From Erysipelotrichaceae bacterium (GTDB lineage Bacteria; Bacillota_I; Bacilli_A; Erysipelotrichales; Erysipelotrichaceae), in the NCBI GenBank assembly GCA_012513225.1, contig JAAZCQ010000020.1, positions 1-64,000 of the forward strand: 64,000 nt of DNA, read 5' to 3'. Positions 47,073 through 57,010 of this stretch are shown piece after piece (the stretch's first letter is position 1; each line of letters begins with the position of its first letter). Position numbers and translations under genes: made by a program. The notes beneath the pieces are model-generated. The model was not told the DNA's origin. It saw nothing but the letters and a program-made list of their open reading frames with translations, and ran no database searches.

Positions 47073-48580
47073 AAGAAGTATTAGATATTATTACTAATGA
47101 AACACTTACATATAATCAACAATTATTAGAACTTGCTAGACTTGCTGAAAATTTTGATCACACCATTGAGTTAGATGATAATTTAGTTCAAGCAAAAGAA
47201 GATAATATTATTTGTGATTTGGGTGAAGGAAATGCCCCTTATAGACCAAGATATATTGTTCCTGATTATTCGATCTTAATGAAAAATGGAAGTGAATTTT
47301 TAGGACTAAAAGCACCAAAAGATTTGGCAGAAGCTTTAAATTCATTATTGATTATGTATAGACATGTTCCTTCTATTACATCTTTCCCTGTATATTTAGG
47401 AAATTTTGATGAGTTATTAGAACCATTTGTATTAAAAGAAGATAGGGAATTTGCTAAAAAACTAATTGGACTATTTTTATTAAATATTGACAGAACTTTG
47501 AATGATAGCTTTGTACATGCAAATATTGGACCAGTAGATACTTTAACAGGAAGAATAATTTTAGAATTAACTGAAGAAATGGAACTTGCCATTCCAAACT
47601 TAACTTTAAAATATGATCCTGATTTAACTTCTAATGAATTTGCTGAATTAGCTGCAAAATGTATGTTAAAAACAGCAAAGCCATCTTTTGCAAATAATAA
47701 AATGTTTAAGAGTGAATGGGGAGATTATGCAATTGCTTCTTGCTACAATGGTTTAAGAATAAAAGGTGGTGGATTTACACTTCCTAGATTAAGACTTTAC
47801 GAAGCATCACTAAAAGCTAAAGATATTGCTGATTTCAAAAATAATATATTACCTAAATATACTGATATTATGTTAAAGATGATGGATGATAGAATTGATT
47901 TTATTGTTGAAGAATCTAGTTTCTTTAAGAGCAATTTCTTAGTTACAGAAGGTTTTGTGGAACTTGATAATTTCACTGGTATGTTTGGAGTTGTTGGACT
48001 TGCTGAATGCGTAAATAATTTATTAAATATTAGTGACAACAAACTTGGTTATGGTAATAATAAAGAAGCTGATGACCTTGGTGAAGAAATCATAAAAGAA
48101 TTATATGATTTAGTAGATTCTCATGATAGTAAATATGCAAAGAATTTCAATCATAAATATAGATTACATGCTCAAGTAGGTATTGACAGTGATGGAAGAG
48201 AGGATTCTCCAGGATGTAGAATTCCTATAGGTGCAGAGCCTATAATGCCTGAACAAATCATACATAGTGAAAGATTTCATAAATATTTTCCAACAGGAAT
48301 TGGAGATATATTTAAATTTGAAGAGACATGGGAAAAAACACCTAATGCTCTTGTAGATATTATTAAAGGAGCACTAACTAATGGAATGAGATATTTTAGT
48401 GCATATTTAGAAAATACAGATGTAGTAAGGGTAACAGGTTACTTAGTTAAAAAGAGTGAACTTGCAAAATTAGATGCTGGTAAACAATCATTAAATAATG
48501 TAAGCATTTTTGGCAAGGGTGCTAGAGATTTTTCTGATGCTTTAGATAGAAGAATTAACACTAATGATAGCTCCAATTAA
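47069..48580 (+). CDS. yjjI: YjjI-family glycyl-radical enzyme
   Basis: 503 residues. The C-terminal radical loop RVTGY carries the radical Gly457, and a Cys in IASCYNGLRIKGGG (Cys225) is the likely thiyl residue. Length and overall pattern match YjjI (DUF3029), a glycyl-radical family whose reaction is not established. It is paired with its activase YjjW and overlaps ftsK by four bases. In E. coli yjjI-yjjW stand next to the deoCABD deoxynucleoside genes, and here a nucleoside importer follows. Oxygen would destroy the radical, so the organism uses it anaerobically. Confidence 0.87.
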   Translation: MKEVLDIITNETLTYNQQLLELARLAENFDHTIELDDNLVQAKEDNIICDLGEGNAPYRPRYIVPDYSILMKNGSEFLGLKAPKDLAEALNSLLIMYRHVPSITSFPVYLGNFDELLEPFVLKEDREFAKKLIGLFLLNIDRTLNDSFVHANIGPVDTLTGRIILELTEEMELAIPNLTLKYDPDLTSNEFAELAAKCMLKTAKPSFANNKMFKSEWGDYAIASCYNGLRIKGGGFTLPRLRLYEASLKAKDIADFKNNILPKYTDIMLKMMDDRIDFIVEESSFFKSNFLVTEGFVELDNFTGMFGVVGLAECVNNLLNISDNKLGYGNNKEADDLGEEIIKELYDLVDSHDSKYAKNFNHKYRLHAQVGIDSDGREDSPGCRIPIGAEPIMPEQIIHSERFHKYFPTGIGDIFKFEETWEKTPNALVDIIKGALTNGMRYFSAYLENTDVVRVTGYLVKKSELAKLDAGKQSLNNVSIFGKGARDFSDALDRRINTNDSSN

Positions 48581-49400
48581 TAATATTATTCCTTTTTCAA
48601 ATGTGGATGGTCCTGGAAATAGAACTAGCATTTTCTTTCAGGGCTGTCCTTTTCAGTGTCTTTATTGCCATAATCCAGAAACAATAAATATTTGTAATAA
48701 TTGTGGAGTTTGTGTAGATCATTGTCCCGTTAATGCTTTAGAATTTATTAATGATAAAGTTGTTTGGAACAAAAAAAAATGTATATCTTGTGATACATGT
48801 ATTAAGGTATGTCCTCATTTATCATCTCCAAAGATAACTTACATGAGTGTTGATCAAGTTTTTGAAGAAATATTAAAATATAGACAATTTATTAAAGGTA
48901 TAACTACTAGTGGTGGGGAATGCATGGTATATGCAGATTTTTTAACTGAATTATTTGAAAAGTGTGTAAATATAGGTTTAGATTGCTTGCTAGATAGTAA
49001 TGGTCATTATGACTTTAAAAAATATGAAAAATTACTTAAATATAGTTCGGGGGTAATGCTAGATGTAAAAGCTATGGATAAAGATTTTCATAGGTATGTT
49101 ACAAAAATGCCTAATGAAAATGTTATAAATAATCTTTTATATCTTCAAAGTATTAATAAACTTTTTGAGGTAAGAACTGTAGTATTACCAAATAATAAAG
49201 AACATAATGAAAATACAATAAATAAATTAAGTGAGATATTAAATAGTGATATTAGTGTAAAGTTAATTAAATATAGGCCATTTGGTGTTAGAAAAGAAGG
49301 TATTGATAAAATAGGTAATAGTATTACAAGCGATGAAGAAGTAAATAGACTATTTAATATTGCAAAATCGAAAGGATTAAAGAATGTTGTCATTATTTGA
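48564..49400 (+). CDS. yjjW: YjjW-family glycyl-radical enzyme activase (radical SAM)
   Basis: 278 residues. Radical SAM motif GCPFQCLYCHNPE, then a ferredoxin-like insert with two [4Fe-4S] motifs (CNNCGVCVDHCP and CISCDTCIKVCP), then TTSGGECM. The layout equals PFL-type activases with the extra clusters of the YjjW and HPAD activase groups. It installs the glycyl radical on YjjI. It starts inside the last 17 bases of yjjI, so the two are made together. Confidence 0.9.
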   Translation: MIAPINNIIPFSNVDGPGNRTSIFFQGCPFQCLYCHNPETINICNNCGVCVDHCPVNALEFINDKVVWNKKKCISCDTCIKVCPHLSSPKITYMSVDQVFEEILKYRQFIKGITTSGGECMVYADFLTELFEKCVNIGLDCLLDSNGHYDFKKYEKLLKYSSGVMLDVKAMDKDFHRYVTKMPNENVINNLLYLQSINKLFEVRTVVLPNNKEHNENTINKLSEILNSDISVKLIKYRPFGVRKEGIDKIGNSITSDEEVNRLFNIAKSKGLKNVVII

Positions 49401-49405
49401 TTTAA

Positions 49406-49434
49406 TTGACTTAATTAATCTTAAAATATAAAAT
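49406..49434 (+). promoter_or_regulatory. Promoter of the BMP lipoprotein gene
   Basis: TTGACT at 49406-49411 and TAAAAT at 49429-49434, 17-base spacer. It gives the importer its own start, separate from the yjjIW operon. Confidence 0.7.
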
Positions 49435-49481
49435 TAAAGTGTGGGCTTAATTGTCTTTACACAATAAACGGAGGAAAACAC

Positions 49482-50549
49482 GTGAAAAAAATTAGTAAAA
49501 TTTTACTATCAATGTTGTTTGTTTCATTAATTTTAGTTGGATGTAGTAGTCCAACTGGAAGTACAGATAACAACCAAACAGATAAACCTGCAGAAGGCTG
49601 TAGTGTACTAATCGGGCTAGTAACAGATACTGGTGGAGTTGATGATAAATCATTTAATCAATCAGCTTGGGAAGGATTAACACAATTTGCAGAAGAAAAC
49701 AATCTACAAGAATGTATACAATACTTACAATCTGATTCTGAAGCAGACTATATCCCTAACCTTACTGGCTATGCAGAAGAAGGATATGATTTAGTAATTG
49801 CAGTTGGTTATTTATTTCAAGATGCAGTAGATACTGTTTCTGTACAATATCCAGATACAAACTTCTTATTTATTGATTCTGAATCATTAAGTGACAATGT
49901 AATGAGTGCTGTATATAATGCAGAACAAGGATCTTATTTAGTAGGAGTTGCTGCTGGTCTAAAAGCAATTGAAAATGAATCAAAAATGGTAGGTTTCCTT
50001 GGAGGCATGGAAGGAGATTTAATTGGATCTTTCCAAGCTGGATATGAACAAGGAGTTCTATCTGTTTGTCCAGATTGTGTTATTTATGTAGATTATGCTG
50101 ATAGCTTTTCTGATGATGCAAAAGGTCAACAACTTGCTGCTAAACAATATGGTGCTGGTGTTTCAGTAATATATCAAGCAGCTGGAACTGCGGGTAATGG
50201 TGTTAATAAAGAAGCAAAAGAACGTGGTGATGTATGGGCTATTGGTGTTGATAAAGACCAATATGAAGATGGAAAAGTAGCTGATGGTTCATCAATTATT
50301 TTAACTTCTATGGTTAAAAGAGTTGATATTTCTACCTATACTGCTGCAACTGAAGTATTAAATGGTACTTTCGAGGGTGGAGTTATGATATTTGACTTAA
50401 CTAACGAAGGTGTTGGTGCAGAATTAAGTAGTGGAAGAAATTTAACTGATGAAGAAATAGCACAAATCCAAGGTTATGCTGATGATATTAAAGCAGGTAC
50501 TATTAAAGTAAGTGCTGTTCCAACTATTGCTAATGGTTCTACAAACTAA
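49482..50549 (+). CDS. BMP-family substrate-binding lipoprotein of a nucleoside ABC importer
   Basis: 355 residues, GTG start with GGAGG 6-7 bases before. Lipoprotein signal ending in LVGC (Cys21). VTDTGGVDDKSFNQSAWEGL and the GGMEGDLIGSFQAGYEQG segment are diagnostic of the BMP/PnrA (Med) family, which binds purine nucleosides. It would feed the ABC transporter encoded just downstream. A strong terminator follows, so the binding protein can be made in excess. Confidence 0.92.
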   Translation: MKKISKILLSMLFVSLILVGCSSPTGSTDNNQTDKPAEGCSVLIGLVTDTGGVDDKSFNQSAWEGLTQFAEENNLQECIQYLQSDSEADYIPNLTGYAEEGYDLVIAVGYLFQDAVDTVSVQYPDTNFLFIDSESLSDNVMSAVYNAEQGSYLVGVAAGLKAIENESKMVGFLGGMEGDLIGSFQAGYEQGVLSVCPDCVIYVDYADSFSDDAKGQQLAAKQYGAGVSVIYQAAGTAGNGVNKEAKERGDVWAIGVDKDQYEDGKVADGSSIILTSMVKRVDISTYTAATEVLNGTFEGGVMIFDLTNEGVGAELSSGRNLTDEEIAQIQGYADDIKAGTIKVSAVPTIANGSTN

Positions 50550-50611
50550 TCTTAGTAATAAATTTCAAATTAGAATTTAATTATTAATATTAGAAAAAAA
50601 GTATATATTTA

Positions 50612-50643
50612 GACTATTTATAAATAATAAATAGTCTTTTTTA
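50612..50643 (+). terminator. Terminator between binding protein and ABC genes
   Basis: GACTATTTAT / ATAAATAGTC with a 5-base loop and six T. Leaves a separate, probably weaker, promoter for the ATPase and permeases. Confidence 0.85.
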
Positions 50644-50698
50644 TGGAAAATTATAGTTTTTTTTGATAATCAATTTATAGAATATGATAAATAAACCG

Positions 50699-50707
50699 TG
50701 TTATAAT
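50699..50707 (+). promoter_or_regulatory. Extended -10 promoter of the nucleoside ABC operon
   Basis: TG-T-TATAAT at 50699-50707, 28 bases before the ATPase start; no good -35 hexamer. Confidence 0.55.
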
Positions 50708-50735
50708 CATTAATAGCAAGTAAATGAGGTAAATA

Positions 50736-52268
50736 ATGGAATATGCAATAGAAATGCTTAATATCACTAAGGATTTCCCTGGTATTAGAGCAAATGATAA
50801 TGTTACTCTACAAGTTGAAAAAGGCAAAATTCATGCTTTACTTGGAGAAAATGGTGCAGGTAAATCTACTCTTATGTCTATACTTTTTGGTTTATATCAA
50901 CCTACATCAGGTACTATAAAAATTAATGGTAAAGAAGTCCTAATTGATAATCCAAATATTGCTAATAGCCTTGGAATTGGTATGGTACATCAACATTTTA
51001 AATTAGTTGAATGTTTTAGTGTTACTGAAAATATTATTTTAGGTAGAGAAGATGTAACAAAATTAAAGACTATTGATTTGAAAACAGTTAAAAAAAAGAT
51101 AAATGAGCTTTCTAAAAAATTCGGTTTTGCAATAGATCCTGATTCAAAGATTCAGGATATTACTGTGGGTATGCAACAAAGAGTAGAGATAATAAAGATG
51201 CTCTATAGAGATGCTGAATTATTAATATTTGATGAGCCTACTGCTGTATTAACCCCTCAAGAAATTAAGGAATTAATGGATATTATGAGAGGGTTAGTTA
51301 AAGAAGGCAAAACAATTATTTTAATAACCCATAAATTAAAAGAGGTAAAAGAGGTTGCTGATGTTTGTACTATTCTTAGAAGAGGGAAATTAGTTGATAC
51401 TGTTAATGTAGCTAAAACTACAGAAAAAGAAATGGCAGAATTGATGGTAGGAAGAGAAATAGACTTTAATATTGATAAACCTGAATTGAAACTAGGAGAA
51501 AAGATATTAACTATAAATAATTTAAATGTAAAATCTAATAGGGGTACAAACGCTGTTAATGATTTAAGTTTAAACGTTTTTGCTGGAGAAATACTTGGTA
51601 TTGCAGGAATTGATGGTAATGGACAATCAGAATTAATATATGCTATTACAGGACTTATGAAGTCTGAAAGTGGTCAAATTATATTAAATGGAAAAGATAT
51701 AACTAATTTTGAAATCAAATCAAGATACGAATATGGATTAGGACATGTTCCTGAGGATAGACATAAACATGGACTTATACTTGATTTCAAATTAAAAGAA
51801 AATTTAATTATTCATGAATATGATGGAAAATTTAGTAAGAAAGGTATATTAGATTTAAAACTAATCGATAAATATGCTGATAATTTAATTAGTGAATTTG
51901 ATGTTAGAAGTGGTCAAGGAAGAGAAACAATAACAAGAAGTATGTCAGGAGGAAACCAACAAAAAGCAATTATTGCTAGAGAAATAGATAGAAGTCCAGA
52001 CTTATTAATAGTTGTTCAACCAACAAGAGGCTTGGATGTTGGGGCAATTGAGTATATACATAAAAGAATTATTTCTGAAAGAAATAAAGGTAAGGCAGTT
52101 TTATTAGTATCTTTTGAGTTAGACGAAATATTAGATTTAAGTGATAGAATTGCAGTTATGTATAATGGAGAATTTACTGGTGTTGTAGATGCAAAATTAA
52201 CAAATGAAAAAGAGTTAGGACTACTAATGGCTGGAGCTAAATTAGAGGAGATAAGTGGCAATGAATAA
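50736..52268 (+). CDS. Nucleoside ABC importer ATPase (duplicated ABC, NupO/YufO-like)
   Basis: 510 residues, two ABC domains. First: Walker A GENGAGKST, signature VGMQQRVEI, Walker B LLIFDEPTAVL. Second: Walker A is altered (GIDGNGQS), signature SGGNQQKAI. This asymmetry is normal for the sugar/nucleoside CUT2-like class. Stop overlaps the permease start. Supplies energy for the two permeases that follow. Confidence 0.93.
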   Translation: MEYAIEMLNITKDFPGIRANDNVTLQVEKGKIHALLGENGAGKSTLMSILFGLYQPTSGTIKINGKEVLIDNPNIANSLGIGMVHQHFKLVECFSVTENIILGREDVTKLKTIDLKTVKKKINELSKKFGFAIDPDSKIQDITVGMQQRVEIIKMLYRDAELLIFDEPTAVLTPQEIKELMDIMRGLVKEGKTIILITHKLKEVKEVADVCTILRRGKLVDTVNVAKTTEKEMAELMVGREIDFNIDKPELKLGEKILTINNLNVKSNRGTNAVNDLSLNVFAGEILGIAGIDGNGQSELIYAITGLMKSESGQIILNGKDITNFEIKSRYEYGLGHVPEDRHKHGLILDFKLKENLIIHEYDGKFSKKGILDLKLIDKYADNLISEFDVRSGQGRETITRSMSGGNQQKAIIAREIDRSPDLLIVVQPTRGLDVGAIEYIHKRIISERNKGKAVLLVSFELDEILDLSDRIAVMYNGEFTGVVDAKLTNEKELGLLMAGAKLEEISGNE

Positions 52269-53367
52269 AAAAAATGAAAAACTATTGATTCCATTTATTG
52301 CTATTATTTTAGGTATATTAGTTGGATGTATAATTCTTATTATTTCAGGTAAAAGTGTTAATGGTTTATTAGTGGGATTACTTAAAGGTTTAACAGGTTT
52401 TGATATCTACAAACCACATTTAGGTTTTAACTTAAGATATCCTGGTGAATTTTTGGTTAGTGCAATGCCTATAATGTTAACTGGATTAGCTGTAGGTTTT
52501 GCCTATAGATGTGGAATGTTTAACATTGGGGCTGAAGGCCAAGTAATAATGGGTTCATTAGCAGTTACAATGTTAGCAATACTAGTTCCTATGCCAAAAG
52601 GAATAGGAGCTATTGTATGCTTAATAGTTGGGGCCCTAGCAGGAGCATTATGGGCTTTTATTCCAGGATTATTAAAACATAAATTTAATATTTCAGAAGT
52701 AGTTTCAGGGATTATGTTAAATTATACTGCAATGTATGGAGCAAATTATTTTTTAAAAATTTTACCTGGTACTAATAATCAAAGAACAGTAGATATACCA
52801 TCATCTACAAAACTAGGTTCAAGTTTTCTTGCGAGTTTAACTGGAAATTCTAGATTTCATTGGGGTTTTATAGTAGTAATTATTTGTGTAATAGCTTATT
52901 GGTTTATTATTGAAAAAACATCATTTGGATTTTCTTTAAGAGCAACAGGTTTTAATAAAGAAGGTGCTAGATACGCAGGTATAAAAGTTGATAAAAGTAT
53001 TATTTTATCAATAATGATATCTGGTGCTTTAGCTGGATTAGCAGGTGCAATAGTAGTTCAAGGTACATTTGGATATGGAAGAGTAATGACTGCTGCAGAT
53101 AATTATGGTTTTGATGGTATTTCTGTTGCCTTAGTTGGATCAAGCAATGCTTTAGGTATTTTATTCTCTGGTATGTTATTTGCTTTACTTAAAGTATCAC
53201 AACCATTACTTCAAATTAATGGTATTCCTAGAGAAATAGGAGAGATTATTTCTTCATCGATTGTATTTTTTGTTGCTATACAACACGCAATTAAATATAT
53301 TCTTTCAAAACTTGAATCTAAAAAGCATAAAAGTATGGTAAATAGTAAAGGAGGAACAAGCAAATGA
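52261..53367 (+). CDS. Nucleoside ABC importer permease 1 (NupP/YufP-like)
   Basis: 368 residues from ATG 52261 (GAGGAG 10 bases before; GTG 52255 is possible). About eight to ten membrane helices; GLAVGFAYRCGMFNIGAEGQ and the C-terminal NALGILFSGMLFALL resemble the YufP family. Overlaps the ATPase gene by 8 bases and the next gene by 4. Confidence 0.92.
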   Translation: MNKKNEKLLIPFIAIILGILVGCIILIISGKSVNGLLVGLLKGLTGFDIYKPHLGFNLRYPGEFLVSAMPIMLTGLAVGFAYRCGMFNIGAEGQVIMGSLAVTMLAILVPMPKGIGAIVCLIVGALAGALWAFIPGLLKHKFNISEVVSGIMLNYTAMYGANYFLKILPGTNNQRTVDIPSSTKLGSSFLASLTGNSRFHWGFIVVIICVIAYWFIIEKTSFGFSLRATGFNKEGARYAGIKVDKSIILSIMISGALAGLAGAIVVQGTFGYGRVMTAADNYGFDGISVALVGSSNALGILFSGMLFALLKVSQPLLQINGIPREIGEIISSSIVFFVAIQHAIKYILSKLESKKHKSMVNSKGGTSK

Positions 53368-54323
53368 AGTTATTAATTTCAATGTTTCCTACAGTATTGC
53401 TTGTGGCAACCCCTATTATTATTGCTGCTTTAGGAGGATTGTTTTCTGAAAGAAGTGGCATTGTTAATATTGCATTAGAAGGAATAATGATGGTTGGAGG
53501 CTTTGCGGGAGCAACTGTTTGTGTTCTTTTAGAATCACAGCCAGGTATTGGTGCTTATGCAGGATGGATGGGTATACTTGCAGGATTGATTGCTGGTGTA
53601 GTATATTCGTTATTACTAGCAGTTTCAACAATATCATTTAAGGCTGATCATACTATTGCTGGTACTGCTTTAAATATGCTTGCAAGTGGTATTACTGTTT
53701 ATTTGTGCCAAATTATTTTTGGTCAGCAAAGAACTAAATCATTTATTGTTGGTATTTCTAAAGTTAAGCGTATTCCAATACTAAGTAATATACCTATAAT
53801 TGGGAAAATGATATTTAGTAATGTTTATCCAACAATATTCATAGCAGTTATATTAGTATTATTTACTTATTTTTTAGTATTTAAAACAAGATTTGGACTT
53901 AGACTAAGAGCTTGTGGAGAAAATCCTCAAGCAGCAGAATCTGTAGGTATAAATGTTTATAAGGTTAGATATATTAGTGTTTTAATATCTGGTGCACTGG
54001 CTGGTAGTGCTGGAGCTATCATGGTACTAACAAGTGGTATTCAATATACAATATCTTCTATACATGGTGTTGGGTTTATTGCAATTGCTGCATTAATATT
54101 TGGAAAATGGAATCCATTTGGGGTTTTAGGTGCTGGAATTTTCTTTGGATTTTCTTCAGCATTAGGTGTTTATGCAAGTATGATTCCTATATTAAAGTTA
54201 TTGCCATCTGAATTTTTTGCTGCAATACCATATGTATTAACTGTAGTTGCATTAATTATATTTAGTGGAAAATCTGTTGGACCAAAAGCTGCTGGAGAAA
54301 TATTTGATTCTTCAAAAAGATAA
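53364..54323 (+). CDS. Nucleoside ABC importer permease 2 (NupQ/YufQ-like)
   Basis: 319 residues, about eight membrane helices. ALGGLFSERSGIVNIALEGIMM is the conserved family start, and LRLRACGENPQAAESVGINVYKVR the cytoplasmic coupling loop. AAGGAGG precedes the ATG inside the previous gene. It pairs with permease 1. Confidence 0.93.
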   Translation: MKLLISMFPTVLLVATPIIIAALGGLFSERSGIVNIALEGIMMVGGFAGATVCVLLESQPGIGAYAGWMGILAGLIAGVVYSLLLAVSTISFKADHTIAGTALNMLASGITVYLCQIIFGQQRTKSFIVGISKVKRIPILSNIPIIGKMIFSNVYPTIFIAVILVLFTYFLVFKTRFGLRLRACGENPQAAESVGINVYKVRYISVLISGALAGSAGAIMVLTSGIQYTISSIHGVGFIAIAALIFGKWNPFGVLGAGIFFGFSSALGVYASMIPILKLLPSEFFAAIPYVLTVVALIIFSGKSVGPKAAGEIFDSSKR

Positions 54324-54360
54324 CATTTATATAACCATTTTTAGATAAAGGAGTTAATTT

Positions 54361-55620
54361 ATGGAAATTGTAAAAATAAATGAAAACGTTCATCTTCATA
54401 TATATAATACTGATAAATTTAAAGATGTTAGTATTTTTATTGAATTTTTAGACAATAGTAATAAACATGATCAAACTTTACGTAATTTACTTGCGCTTAT
54501 GCTAGAAGACTCAAGTAGTCTATATAATAGTAAACAGGCGGTTTCTAATTTGTTTAATAAACTTTATGGTGGTGGATTTAGCATATCTTTTGACATAAAA
54601 GGATGTGCAAGATTGATGGAAGTTAGAAGCTCTTTTGTTAATGGTAAATATGTAGATGACAATAAATTGTTGGAAAAACAATTTAAAGTAATAAATGAAT
54701 TTTTATTAAGACCTTTATGGATAGACAAAGAGTATCCAAAGGAATTATTTGAAGAGTTAAAAGAAAAGCTAAGACAAGATATTAGTGTATTAAATGATAG
54801 GCCATCTTCATATTCTAATAAAAAAGCAGATTTATTATATGGAGAATATATTGGAATTAAGGCAGATATGAATATTAGTGATTTAGAATCTATTCAAGTT
54901 AGTGATGTTATAGGTTTATATAATGAAATAATTAATAAATCAATAATAAATATAATTGTAATTGGTGATGTAGATTCTAATGATATAAAGAAATTCACAA
55001 AACTATATTTAAATTTTGAAAATAGATCTTCTACAAAAGAAATGGTATACAAGTCTAATAGAAGTGAATTCATTGAAAAAGAAGAAAAAAAGAAGATAGG
55101 ACAAACTATATTACAACTTAGATATAAAACAAATAAAAATGTATTAGACTCTGATTTTCCGTCTATGATAATTGGTAATGGAATCTTAGGCACACTACCT
55201 ACATCTTTACTATTTCAAGAAGTAAGAGAAAAAAGAAGTTTGTGTTATAGCATATCTTCTATCGTTTATGGGTATGATGGAATTATGAAAATTTCAACTG
55301 GAATTGATTATTCAAATTTGAAAACTGTTAAAGAATTAATATCTTTACAAATAGATAAAATTAAAACTGGTGATTATGATGATAGTTTACTTGAAACAAC
55401 TAAAAAGATGTATATAAATGTCTATAGGAGTAATTCAGATAGTGCAAAATCTATAATGTGGGATGAATATAGAAATTTTATTATAAATGATGGTATGAGT
55501 ATTGAAAAGATGATTGATGAATTCAAAAAAGTTAGTAAAGCTAGTATTATGGAATCATTTAAAAATTTAGAATTAGTTGAATGTTATGTATTAAGACAAG
55601 CGGAGGAAAATAATGAATAG
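54361..55620 (+). CDS. M16-family peptidase-like subunit without zinc motif (YmfF-like)
   Basis: 419 residues. Overall M16 fold with the C-terminal substrate-gate motif REKRSLCYSISS, but where HxxEH should be the sequence reads LRNLLALMLED, so it cannot bind the zinc. This equals YmfF, the partner of the active YmfH, like alpha and beta subunits of the mitochondrial processing peptidase. AAAGGAG gives the start. ymfH overlaps by 8 bases. Confidence 0.85.
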   Translation: MEIVKINENVHLHIYNTDKFKDVSIFIEFLDNSNKHDQTLRNLLALMLEDSSSLYNSKQAVSNLFNKLYGGGFSISFDIKGCARLMEVRSSFVNGKYVDDNKLLEKQFKVINEFLLRPLWIDKEYPKELFEELKEKLRQDISVLNDRPSSYSNKKADLLYGEYIGIKADMNISDLESIQVSDVIGLYNEIINKSIINIIVIGDVDSNDIKKFTKLYLNFENRSSTKEMVYKSNRSEFIEKEEKKKIGQTILQLRYKTNKNVLDSDFPSMIIGNGILGTLPTSLLFQEVREKRSLCYSISSIVYGYDGIMKISTGIDYSNLKTVKELISLQIDKIKTGDYDDSLLETTKKMYINVYRSNSDSAKSIMWDEYRNFIINDGMSIEKMIDEFKKVSKASIMESFKNLELVECYVLRQAEENNE

Positions 55621-56896
55621 ATTTGAATATAAGCAATTTAATGAAGTTTATTATGAAGATGTATGTGAAAATGGATTAAAAGTTATAGTTTGGCATAAAC
55701 CTCTTTTTAAATCAACTTCTTGTTTGTTTGGAACTCCTTTTGGAGCATATGACCTTCAGCAAATTACAGATGATAATGAGGTGTTTAAGTACTATAGTGG
55801 AATTGCTCACTTTTTAGAACATAAATTATTTGAGTCACAAGAAGGTGATATACTCAGTGAATTTAGTGAACTTGGTGCAAATGTAAATGCATTTACTAGC
55901 TATCAAGAAACTGTGTATTACTTTAGTACTTCTGATGAAGATGTTGAAACACCTTTAAATTTATTGTTAGATTTTGTACAAAATTTAAGTATTACCGAAG
56001 AATCTGTTGAAAAAGAAAAAGGAATCATCACACAAGAATTATTGATGTATCTACAAAATCCTGATTCTAGACTTTATTTTGAATCTTTTAAAAGTATGTA
56101 TCATAATAATCCGTTAAAAGAAGATATAGGAGGAAGTCCTGAATCTGTTTCCAAAATAACAAAAGATGATTTGGAGGAATGTTATAATTTAAATTATCAT
56201 CCTGGAAATATGATGATAATTGTAGTAACTCCAAAAGATCCTAATGTGATTATGGATATTATTAAAGAAAATCAGTCAAAGAAAACATTTCCTAAATATA
56301 AAAATGTTATAAGACAAATAATGAAAGAACCATTAGAAGTTGTTACTAATGAAAAAATTATTGAAATGGATGTAAGTGAAACTAAATGTAGTTTTAGTAT
56401 TAAGCTACCAGTTTTAGATACAAGTGATGAAGAAAGAGTTAAAAGGGATTGGGCAATAAATTTAAGCCTTCAATCATATTTTTCTTCATTAAATTCTGAT
56501 TATCAAAAATGGATAGATGAAAAGAAAATAACATCATATTTTTCTTTTGATTCTGATATAGGTAAAGATCATTCTTATATAATATTTACTGATAATAACG
56601 ATCCTGATACTTTAAAGGAATTTGTACTCACTCAATTTAATAACTTTAAAAAAACATATATGAGTGAAAAAGATTTAAAAATGTTAAAAAATAAAACACT
56701 GGGTTACTTATTAAGACTTTATAATAATCTAGAAAATATAAGTGTTTCATATTTTAGAGATGCTATGAATGGTGTTTCAACTTTTCAAAGCTTAAATATT
56801 GTACAAAATCTTGATGTTGATTATTGTAATAAAGTAATAAAGGATTTAGACATTTCAAATAATACTTTAACTATTATTAAAAGTAATTCTAATTAG
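55613..56896 (+). CDS. M16-family zinc peptidase (YmfH-like)
   Basis: 427 residues. Inverted zinc motif HFLEH (about residues 65-69) with the third ligand in TQELLMYLQNPDSR, 70 residues on. With YmfF it should form a heterodimer that degrades or matures peptides in the cytoplasm; the substrate is unknown. The pair stands in the conserved Bacillus order after the ftsK region. Confidence 0.9.
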   Translation: MNRFEYKQFNEVYYEDVCENGLKVIVWHKPLFKSTSCLFGTPFGAYDLQQITDDNEVFKYYSGIAHFLEHKLFESQEGDILSEFSELGANVNAFTSYQETVYYFSTSDEDVETPLNLLLDFVQNLSITEESVEKEKGIITQELLMYLQNPDSRLYFESFKSMYHNNPLKEDIGGSPESVSKITKDDLEECYNLNYHPGNMMIIVVTPKDPNVIMDIIKENQSKKTFPKYKNVIRQIMKEPLEVVTNEKIIEMDVSETKCSFSIKLPVLDTSDEERVKRDWAINLSLQSYFSSLNSDYQKWIDEKKITSYFSFDSDIGKDHSYIIFTDNNDPDTLKEFVLTQFNNFKKTYMSEKDLKMLKNKTLGYLLRLYNNLENISVSYFRDAMNGVSTFQSLNIVQNLDVDYCNKVIKDLDISNNTLTIIKSNSN

Positions 56897-57010
56897 AAAA
56901 TGCAGTCTCGTTTCAAATATAAGTAAAACTCTTTTTGAGAATATTGGCTTAGTTTGTGACTTTGTTAAATTGTAAATAATTAGACATAATAGCCTATACA
57001 GGAGGTTATT

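Noticed and set aside
47266-47592. 108-codon open frame on the - strand inside yjjI
   Set aside because: Antisense shadow, low-complexity Ser/Phe/Lys composition, no start signals.
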